Below are positions 33,567-39,216 of a stretch of 39,216 bases of DNA, one piece after another; the stretch's first letter is position 1, and every line of letters begins with the position of its first letter. The DNA comes from Verrucomicrobiales bacterium (GTDB taxonomy: Bacteria; Verrucomicrobiota; Verrucomicrobiia; Verrucomicrobiales; DEV007), in contig JAAZZC010000099.1 of the NCBI GenBank assembly GCA_014239335.1, positions 1 through 39,216 on the forward strand. The letters are read 5' to 3'. The position numbers and the translations under genes were made by a program. The notes under the pieces are model-generated. The model made no database searches and was not told the DNA's origin. It worked only from the letters and a program-made list of their open reading frames with translations.

Positions 33567-34997
33567 TTGAAAAAGAAGAAAACCATAATGTGGTTCAGGC
33601 TGGACCTGAGACTCAAAGATAATCCGGCACTGACCGCGGCCTGTGAGCGGGGTGACGTTATTCCTGTTTATATATATGACACTTTTAATGGAGAAAAACA
33701 TGGCCCTGGCAGTGCAACTCGTTGGTGGCTACACCAATCGCTCCTTTCGCTTAATGAACAATTAGGTGATTCCCTCGTAATTATGAGCGGTGATCCAAAG
33801 ATCTTATTAGCCGAACTAGCAGCTAAGTCAGGTGCAGATATGATCACATGGAACCGAAACTACGAGCCGTGGCAAATAGCCAGAGACAAACATATCATAA
33901 AGGAACTCAAAGGGCCTAACCTAGATATTTACACCTATAATGGGAGCCTTCTTTGGGAGCCTTGGGACATACTAAATAAGTCAGGCCAACCATATAAGGT
34001 GTTTACTCCATTCTACCGAAGAGGCTGCTTGGAGGGGCCCGAGCCCAGAAAACCGATCCCGGTTCCTAATGAGAAAAGATTCTTCTACCTAAATGAGATG
34101 GATCAAGGAATTGATTCTCTAAAACTTATTCCCAAATTTCGATGGCATGAGAAGTTCTCTAAAACTTGGAAACCTGGTGAAAATGAAGCCAATAAAAAAC
34201 TCAAGAGCTTCCTCAAGGCTCCAGTGAATGATTACAGATCAAACCGTAACGTTCCGGGATCCAAGGGCACTTCTAAACTGAGCCCTCATCTGCATTTCGG
34301 AGAAATATCGCCCAACCAGATTTGGTACGCTTCACTCAATAAACTAAAAAAATTCCAATCTAATGAAGACATGGATTGCTTTCTTAGTGAAATCGGCTGG
34401 AGAGAATTTAGTTATTATTTACTCTATCATTTCCCAGACCTTCCACATAAGAATTTTAACTCGAAATTCGATAATTACCCATGGTTAAATGATGGCCCAC
34501 CACTCGAGGCTTGGAAGAAAGGCATGACTGGCGTGCCTATCGTGGATGCTGGAATGCGCGAGCTGTGGCAGACCGGATACATGCATAACCGAGTACGAAT
34601 GATTGTTGGCTCTTATCTGGTCAAAAATCTAAACATCGATTGGCGTGAAGGTGGGGCATGGTTTTGGGACTGCCTCTTAGATGCTGACCTTGCATCAAAC
34701 AGTGCCAGCTGGCAATGGGTCGCCGGATCAGGCGCGGACGCGGCACCTTTTTTCAGGATCTTTAACCCAGTGCTGCAAGGAGAGAAATTCGATGAAAATG
34801 GAAATTATGTCATTAAGTATTGCCCTGAACTTGGCAAGCTCCCCAAAAAATATATCCACAAACCATGGGACGCTCCAGCCGATGTATTGCGTGGGGCCGG
34901 AATCATACTTGGTAAGAACTACCCATACCCGATCGTTGATTTAAGAAGGTCACGTTCTGAAGCACTTGAGAAGTATAACCTTGTCAAAGTCTCATAG
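33567..34997 (+). CDS. phrB: Deoxyribodipyrimidine photolyase, class-I CPD type
   Basis: Light-driven DNA repair flavoprotein, 476 aa, cryptochrome/photolyase family. The N-terminal antenna domain starts MWFRLDLRLKDNPAL. The FAD domain shows GWREFSYYLLYHFPDLPHKNFN, PIVDAGMRELWQTGYMHNRVRMIVGSYL, and NSASWQWVAGSGADAAPFFRIFNPVLQGEKFD, which match the E. coli PhrB pattern, including the Trp used for electron transfer. Start: a TTG at 33567 directly follows a stop in the same frame and gives MKKKKTIMWFR; the ATG at 33588 would remove most of the first beta strand. So I keep the TTG, though no ribosome site supports it. Six bases before a second photolyase gene. CPD repair is the likely role; a cryptochrome function cannot be excluded. 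Confidence 0.92.
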   Translation: MKKKKTIMWFRLDLRLKDNPALTAACERGDVIPVYIYDTFNGEKHGPGSATRWWLHQSLLSLNEQLGDSLVIMSGDPKILLAELAAKSGADMITWNRNYEPWQIARDKHIIKELKGPNLDIYTYNGSLLWEPWDILNKSGQPYKVFTPFYRRGCLEGPEPRKPIPVPNEKRFFYLNEMDQGIDSLKLIPKFRWHEKFSKTWKPGENEANKKLKSFLKAPVNDYRSNRNVPGSKGTSKLSPHLHFGEISPNQIWYASLNKLKKFQSNEDMDCFLSEIGWREFSYYLLYHFPDLPHKNFNSKFDNYPWLNDGPPLEAWKKGMTGVPIVDAGMRELWQTGYMHNRVRMIVGSYLVKNLNIDWREGGAWFWDCLLDADLASNSASWQWVAGSGADAAPFFRIFNPVLQGEKFDENGNYVIKYCPELGKLPKKYIHKPWDAPADVLRGAGIILGKNYPYPIVDLRRSRSEALEKYNLVKVS

Positions 34998-35003
34998 ATA
35001 AAG

Positions 35004-36545
35004 ATGCCCAAGACTTTGAGGTTGGTACTAGGAGACCAGCTCTCCGACAAATTGGAGAGCTTAAAAGAAATTGATAAGGACAATGATTTGGTCCTCATGT
35101 GCGAAGTCAAAACTGAAGCGACTTACGTAAAGCACCACAAAAAGAAGATTATTCTCATTTTCTCGGCCATGAGACACTTTGCTCAAGACCTCATCAGTCA
35201 GGGCATTCGCGTTAATTATGTGAAATATGATGACCCAAAAAATACGGGTTCGTTATTGGGTGAAATAAAAAGAAATCTTAAAAAAGAAAAGTTTGAACTG
35301 ATCGAAATTACTCACCCCGGTGAACATCGCCTACTTGCCGAGATTCAAGACTGGAAGAACCAAATCTCCGTGCCCGTTAAGATCTGCGATGACACCAGAT
35401 TCCTAAGTCCTCTAGATGATTTCAAAGAATGGGCAACGGGGAGGAAGCAACTAAGAATGGAATTTTTCTATCGAGAAATGAGAAAAAAAACCTCCACTTT
35501 AATGGAAGGAGAAAAACCAGCAGGAGGACAATGGAACTATGATAGTGAGAATCGTAAAACGATACCCACAAATATTAACATTCCTGAACCGATTCGATTC
35601 AAACCAAATGCAATTACAATTGAAGTAATTGAACTGGTTGAAAAAGAGTTCAAAAATCATTTCGGATCCTCTAAAGATTTTCACTTTGCTGTTACTAGGG
35701 ACCAGGCAACTGAAATTCTAGAGCACTTCATTGAGGAGAAATTGAAACATTTTGGTAATTATCAAGATGCCATGGTTGAAGGGAAGCCCTGGCTATTCCA
35801 CAGTCACATAAGCTTTTATCTTAATTGCGGCCTCCTTGATCCACTGGAAGTTATAAAAGAAGCCGAAAGAGCTTACCTTGAGGGTAAGGCCAAAATTAAT
35901 GCAGTTGAGGGCTTCATTCGGCAGATACTTGGTTGGAGGGAATTCGTTCGCGGTATTTACTGGTTAAAAATGCCGGAATACGCAAATTTTAATTACTTTA
36001 ATGCAAAGCGACCACTACCAAAATTTTTCTGGTCCGGTAAGACCAAGATGAACTGCTTATCTCAATGCATAACCGAGACTAGCGACAACGCATACGCTCA
36101 TCACATACAAAGACTCATGGTTTTAGGTAATTTTCTACTCCTATCTGGCGTCAGCCCCGAGGAAGTTAATGAATGGTATCTTGTAGTCTATGCAGATGCT
36201 TATGAATGGGTTCAAATGCCCAATGTGAGTGGAATGGTCCTCTTTGCTGATGGGGGCATACTAGCAAGCAAGCCCTATGCATCGAGCGGCGCTTACATCA
36301 ATAGAATGTCAAATTACTGTAAGAGTTGCTCGTACAAGGTTAAGGAGAAAAATGGCCCTCAAGCCTGTCCTTTCAATTATCTCTATTGGAACTTTCTTGA
36401 TCATAATAAATCGAAACTCTCCAATAACCCAAGGCTCGGCATGCCTTATAAAACTTTATCTAAAATGCCTAAAGAAAAAATAGAGCTCATCAGGAATGAC
36501 AGTAAAATATTTCTTAAAGCACTCAAAACCAATCAGCACATCTAA
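35004..36545 (+). CDS. Iron-sulfur bacterial cryptochrome/(6-4) photolyase (FeS-BCP)
   Basis: Photolyase-related protein of the FeS-BCP (CryPro) group, 513 aa. It opens with LRLVLGDQLS, typical of this branch, and has the all-helical FAD domain with FIRQILGWREFVRGIYWLKMPEY. Four Cys ligands for a 4Fe-4S cluster can be placed at 351 (MNCLSQC), 439 and 442 (YCKSC) and 455 (ACPF). Each is offset by one from Cys350, 438, 441 and 454 of Agrobacterium PhrB, a proven (6-4) photolyase with 6,7-dimethyl-8-ribityllumazine antenna. So (6-4) photoproduct repair is the best call. The gene follows the CPD photolyase by 6 bases, giving an operon that covers both main UV lesions. Confidence 0.93.
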   Translation: MPKTLRLVLGDQLSDKLESLKEIDKDNDLVLMCEVKTEATYVKHHKKKIILIFSAMRHFAQDLISQGIRVNYVKYDDPKNTGSLLGEIKRNLKKEKFELIEITHPGEHRLLAEIQDWKNQISVPVKICDDTRFLSPLDDFKEWATGRKQLRMEFFYREMRKKTSTLMEGEKPAGGQWNYDSENRKTIPTNINIPEPIRFKPNAITIEVIELVEKEFKNHFGSSKDFHFAVTRDQATEILEHFIEEKLKHFGNYQDAMVEGKPWLFHSHISFYLNCGLLDPLEVIKEAERAYLEGKAKINAVEGFIRQILGWREFVRGIYWLKMPEYANFNYFNAKRPLPKFFWSGKTKMNCLSQCITETSDNAYAHHIQRLMVLGNFLLLSGVSPEEVNEWYLVVYADAYEWVQMPNVSGMVLFADGGILASKPYASSGAYINRMSNYCKSCSYKVKEKNGPQACPFNYLYWNFLDHNKSKLSNNPRLGMPYKTLSKMPKEKIELIRNDSKIFLKALKTNQHI

Positions 36546-36820
36546 ATATTTTCATTTATCTACTGATCTTGACAGGATATTCGAAGTGAATTGACGTTAA
36601 TGAATATTTCATTCGAGTCGTGGTGCTGTATATACAGTATTTCCAAACAAAGGTAATTATTAGATTTTTTTCTTATCCCGTACATATATACATCACAACT
36701 CACTCGAAAAAATGGAACACCTATCCGTGGCGTCTCCCATAGGTTATGGAGTTGCGATCTGATTGATCCCTTCGACTATCGAGGGTAAGCCGGTCACCAG
36801 CATCGGAATCCTCGGCTATT
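36546..36820. other. Convergent gap with two small symmetric elements, no gene
   Basis: The stretch lies between the stops of the FeS photolyase and the CbiQ-CbiO gene. It holds a perfect 12-bp palindrome, CTGTATATACAG at 36626-36637, which resembles half-sites of LexA boxes but is too short for the CTGT-N8-ACAG spacing. It also holds a hairpin CCCTTCGACTATCGAGGG at 36768-36785 (one bulged T). No convincing ORF, tRNA or riboswitch is seen. The last ~120 bases are more GC-rich than the first half. The hairpin may mark the end of the leftward transcript, but no T-run follows it on that strand. Confidence 0.4.
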
Positions 36821-38263
36821 TTAGCTACGGATTCGTAACCGATCACGAAGCCAGTTAAGTGCTTCTTCTTGTGTCCTCGGTATTTTTTTCTCTAACGACG
36901 GACGCTCTTTTTCAAGATCGTTAAATGCTTGTGATACTCGAGGCAGCTTTAGTCCGGCGCTACCCATTATTTCAGAGTTTGTCAGTATATCAGGGGTTCC
37001 AGAAGCTATTACATGTCCGTTCTCCATGATTACGATTATATTCGCCCATTCAGCCGCGAAGTCTACATCATGTGTAGCAGCAACGATAGTATGACCGGAC
37101 CGATGAGCGTCTTCTAAAAGGACGGTAATCTCGTCGCGTCCGGGAGGATCAAGTGATGCCATTGGCTCATCTAAGAGAAGGATACGAGATCCGCTAGAAA
37201 ACAGTCCTGCTATTGCTAAGCGTTTCCGCTCTCCTCCGCTGAGTCGATGAGGTGTTTGATGGCGTTGGTTCCACAGTCCTACCTGACGCAGGGATGATTC
37301 TACAATCGAATCCTTTTCGGTGTCCAGAATCGGAAGCTGTTTTGGACCAATTGCCACGTCCTCTTCAACCGTCAGGCCAAGAATTTGATCGTCAGGGTTT
37401 TGAAAAAGCATACCCACCTCCTTTCGAATGCGCGCACGATTTTCTCGGTTCATTTCTAATCCGCTAATTTCAATGCGACCGCTTTGCAGAGGCAGAACAG
37501 CACTGAGTTGAAGTAATAAGGTAGTCTTTCCTGCGCCGTTACACCCAAGTATGGCGACTTTGGATTGTGGAGTTATTTCAAGACAAATTCCGTGTAATGC
37601 TTGCCCATTACCTTCTTTATAGCGGTAACTGACGTTCTCGATCTGGATCGAAGTGGGTTCTTCCATTGTGGGAGAGTTTGTATCATGGTTTCTCAAATCG
37701 CGAGCGATAATTTGATAAGCGGCACGCTCTTGGGTTTTCAGGAACAGTAATGAAACCATGTTTCCTGCGGTTTTAATCAACCACAGTCCCCGATAAACGG
37801 TCCGTGATTTTAGTGCTTTGCGCATCGAAAAAACTTCTCGAATAAGCATGCATAGGTTCTTGTAAGTTGAGCGTAGTATTTCGAGTAACCATGTAGGGAA
37901 ACGCAGTGACTCCATTGCGTTGAACATTCGATGAGGTGGTAGTTTCCAAGTCATCCAAGAAAGAAGGAGCATAATTCCCGTGAGTTTGAGAGCAGTGGCC
38001 ACACCCATTTGTGTTTCTCCTCCTATTACAGGAAGAATTAAGAGGGCTGCCACTAGTCCCGGAATGATGAGAAGGGCTCGCGAGATTAAGTGAAGGGCCG
38101 AAACCTTACTACTGAGAACAAGCGATAGAGATATTAATAATAGGGTTCCATGCCAGTAAAGTGGAGCCTTTAGCGGAATAAGTGCCAAAATCAACACTGC
38201 TGCAATGCCATACCCGAACAGTGCGATGTCTTTACTGTTGTCTGAGTTTAGACGGATCTTCAT
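36821..38263 (-). CDS. Fused CbiQ-CbiO: ECF-type Ni/Co transporter membrane subunit plus ATPase
   Basis: A 480-aa fusion. Residues ~1-195 are a CbiQ/EcfT-like membrane part with about five hydrophobic helices and coupling helices around FNAMESLRFPTWLLEILR and KTQERAAYQIIARDLR; the second coupling motif departs from the usual ARG sequence. Residues ~205-480 are a CbiO/EcfA-type ATPase: Walker A GCNGAGKTTLL, Q-loop FQNPDDQI, signature LSGGERKRLAIA, Walker B ILLLDEPMASLDPP and switch ATHDVDFA. These parts are normally separate genes. Together with CbiM and the small PDGL protein it forms a full importer for Ni2+ or Co2+. Nickel is favoured because the gene upstream of cbiM looks like ureD. Confidence 0.9.
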   Translation of the reverse strand: MKIRLNSDNSKDIALFGYGIAAVLILALIPLKAPLYWHGTLLLISLSLVLSSKVSALHLISRALLIIPGLVAALLILPVIGGETQMGVATALKLTGIMLLLSWMTWKLPPHRMFNAMESLRFPTWLLEILRSTYKNLCMLIREVFSMRKALKSRTVYRGLWLIKTAGNMVSLLFLKTQERAAYQIIARDLRNHDTNSPTMEEPTSIQIENVSYRYKEGNGQALHGICLEITPQSKVAILGCNGAGKTTLLLQLSAVLPLQSGRIEISGLEMNRENRARIRKEVGMLFQNPDDQILGLTVEEDVAIGPKQLPILDTEKDSIVESSLRQVGLWNQRHQTPHRLSGGERKRLAIAGLFSSGSRILLLDEPMASLDPPGRDEITVLLEDAHRSGHTIVAATHDVDFAAEWANIIVIMENGHVIASGTPDILTNSEIMGSAGLKLPRVSQAFNDLEKERPSLEKKIPRTQEEALNWLRDRLRIRS

Positions 38264-38399
38264 GAGTAGGTTTCAGTCCCAGTTTTTCCAGAGTAATAGT
38301 CAAACCGTCCGGCAGTTGACTTGAAAACTGAGCTAGAATTAGCAGGGCTAAGGCGATTAAAAGTATTTTTCCCGATACACTGGATAGTAGTCTGCGCAT
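38232..38399 (-). CDS. Small PDGL-motif membrane protein, CbiN/NikN-like subunit
   Basis: Too short for the ORF track. The frame from the ATG at 38397-38399 to a TAA at 38232-38234 encodes 55 aa: a basic start (MRRLLSSVSGK), one hydrophobic helix (ILLIALALLILAQF), then SSQLPDGLTITLEKLG. The PDGL sequence after a helix is the mark of the PDGLE family that accompanies NikM/CbiM importers and contributes to metal loading. It overlaps cbiM by 43 bases and cbiQ-cbiO by 32 bases, each in another frame, which ties the three genes into one translational unit. Its length is about half that of typical PDGLE or CbiN proteins, so only one helix is present. The 67-aa track ORF at 38260..38463 is a shadow of it. 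Confidence 0.78.
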   Translation of the reverse strand: MRRLLSSVSGKILLIALALLILAQFSSQLPDGLTITLEKLGLKPTHEDPSKLRQQ

Positions 38400-39022
38400 T
38401 GTCTTTGGTGGTAGAATAGAAATTTCGCAATAAGCATGGTTGCGATGCCCTCTGCAATTCCAATCAGTGCATGGAAACTGATCATTAGCGTTAATATAGG
38501 TTTCAGGTCAGCCTGTTTTGAAAGCCAAAGCTCTAAGGAAGCAAGGAATGCAGCGACAACAGTGGCAGTCCAGCCCCCAACAAATGCGGCTGTTGAATCA
38601 CGGGCAGTCCATGTGTTCGGATTGGTTCCCGGGGATCGGTATCGGATAGCGCGATACAATAGGTATCCTACACCTGGGCCGATTATTCCGAGATTCAGAA
38701 TGTTTGCCCCAAGAACTGCTACGCCTCCGTCCTGAAACATCAGAGCCTGAATGATTAAAACAGCGCTCATGACCAGTATACTGACTCGCCAACTCAGAAG
38801 TATTGCTACTAATACGCCACCGATGATGTGGCCAGAAACGAATGAAGCCACCGGGAAGTTAATCATTTGAGCTGCAATTACAAACGCAGCAGTGGCTCCT
38901 ATCATTGGTGATGCCAGCACTTTCTTATTTGTTTTTTTTGCCGCGAGAGCAACGAAGGCGGCGCTCACTAGTGTTGTCCCAGTGATAACTGTTTCATTCA
39001 GGAATCCGTCGGGAATATGCAT
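38357..39022 (-). CDS. cbiM: CbiM/NikM substrate-binding membrane subunit of an ECF Ni/Co importer
   Basis: Energy-coupling-factor S component, 221 aa with about six or seven helices. The N-terminus is the family hallmark MHIPDGFLNE, in which the amino group, His2 and further His residues bind the metal. SFVSGHIIGGVLVAILLSW and SFHALIGIAEGIATMLIAKF provide the conserved SGH..GG and FH..IGI.E motifs. It starts only 8 bases after the stop of a ureD-like frame and is followed by overlapping PDGL and CbiQ-CbiO genes, so the order is ureD-M-N-QO. Substrate by family is nickel or cobalt; nickel is inferred from the urease context. Confidence 0.93.
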   Translation of the reverse strand: MHIPDGFLNETVITGTTLVSAAFVALAAKKTNKKVLASPMIGATAAFVIAAQMINFPVASFVSGHIIGGVLVAILLSWRVSILVMSAVLIIQALMFQDGGVAVLGANILNLGIIGPGVGYLLYRAIRYRSPGTNPNTWTARDSTAAFVGGWTATVVAAFLASLELWLSKQADLKPILTLMISFHALIGIAEGIATMLIAKFLFYHQRQCADYYPVYREKYF

Positions 39023-39030
39023 GCTTCAGA

Positions 39031-39216
39031 TTAAAGCTTTCTGGGGTTGGTGTTAAGGAATGGCAAAAGTGTAGACATGTGGATGCGAACACGCTGCAGC
39101 GCGTCTCGAAGAGGAATACTTGATGAGCTAATGACTTTGATTGCGATTGCGTTGGGAGAGATTCGGGAAGATCCTACGAGGCGATCATGTGTGGACAGAT
39201 CTTCAAGTTCTTTAAA
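39031..39216 (-). CDS. ureD: C-terminal end of a probable urease accessory protein UreD (partial)
   Basis: An open frame enters from the window end and stops at TAA (39031-39033), giving 61 residues of a longer protein. The stretch DRLVGSSRISPNAIAIKVIS followed by LRDALQRVRIHMSTLLP resembles the UreD/UreH C-terminus, where a strand of the type LVVRVLG is followed by an amphipathic helix ending in a LR..L segment. UreD helps load nickel into urease. The nickel-type importer 8 bases downstream supports the call. The match is by eye on a short end and is the least certain gene call in this operon. The 5' part lies outside the window. Confidence 0.55.
   Translation of the reverse strand, partial: FKELEDLSTHDRLVGSSRISPNAIAIKVISSSSIPLRDALQRVRIHMSTLLPFLNTNPRKL

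Noticed and set aside
36626-36637. LexA-box reading of CTGTATATACAG
   Set aside because: The spacing is 4 and not 8 bases, and it lies between two gene ends, not before a start.
36700-36820. Metal or cobalamin riboswitch beside the transporter genes
   Set aside because: The stretch is downstream of the leftward transporter operon and no rightward gene follows; the core motifs are absent.
38260-38463. 67-aa ORF of the track
   Set aside because: It is in a different frame from the PDGL gene, which has a clear helix and motif, and it covers the end of cbiM.

Overview
The window most likely comes from a free-living aquatic, probably marine, member of the PVC superphylum, with Verrucomicrobiota favoured over Planctomycetota. 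This is inferred from gene content: five type-I sulfatases, Tat-exported Gfo/Idh/MocA and TIM-barrel sugar enzymes, ThuA and DUF1080 domains, HEAT-tailed sulfatases, a PQQ-like propeller protein, a CE15 esterase and a PL10 pectate lyase. There is no rRNA or other phylogenetic marker. Base composition is moderate to AT-rich over most of the window, and many start codons have no recognisable Shine-Dalgarno sequence. Coding density is very high; no gap between genes exceeds 300 bases, and I saw no tRNA, rRNA, CRISPR array or insertion sequence.

Layout. 0.2-5.5 kb: an exported metallophosphoesterase; a leftward pair (DJ-1/PfpI protein, Tat-exported TIM-barrel isomerase); sufS-sufU, with sufS broken by one in-frame TGA; a secreted ThuA-domain protein. 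5.6-10.4 kb: an enolase-superfamily enzyme divergent from a small membrane protein, an SSS sodium symporter and a MetE-C-terminal-like methyltransferase, then a small glycine-rich ORF of unusual composition. 10.4-13.2 kb: sulfatase 1 divergent from a GC-richer PL10 pectate lyase. 13.2-14.8 kb: an arsenic operon arsR-arsC-aqpS behind a perfect 12-bp inverted repeat. 14.9-20.1 kb: sulfatase 2, then a leftward operon of CrtI-like desaturase, ABC1 kinase and metallophosphoesterase. 20.3-24.6 kb: CE15 esterase, PQQ-like propeller, sulfatase 3. 24.6-33.4 kb (leftward): two tandem HEAT-tailed sulfatases, one fused to a DUF1080 domain, then Gfo/Idh/MocA, PIG-L deacetylase, an active-site-divergent NagB homologue, and a Tat-exported Gfo/Idh/MocA protein. 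33.5-36.5 kb: a photolyase pair, one of the CPD type and one of the iron-sulfur (6-4) type. 36.8-39.2 kb: an ECF-type Ni/Co importer (CbiM, a tiny PDGL protein missed by the ORF track, and a fused CbiQ-CbiO), directly downstream of the end of what looks like urease accessory gene ureD.

How it fits together. The main theme is breakdown of sulfated glycan in or beyond the periplasm, with several sulfatases, an esterase and a lyase but no recognisable glycoside hydrolase. The mix of exported Gfo/Idh/MocA oxidoreductase, DUF1080, TIM-barrel isomerase, ThuA protein, PIG-L deacetylase and NagB-like enzyme suggests, as inference only, an oxidative 3-keto-sugar route coupled to desulfation and amino-sugar processing. 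The carotenoid and photolyase genes point to a sunlit habitat; the nickel importer beside the ureD-like gene points to urea use; arsR-arsC-aqpS is a compact arsenate detoxification set that uses a channel in place of a pump.
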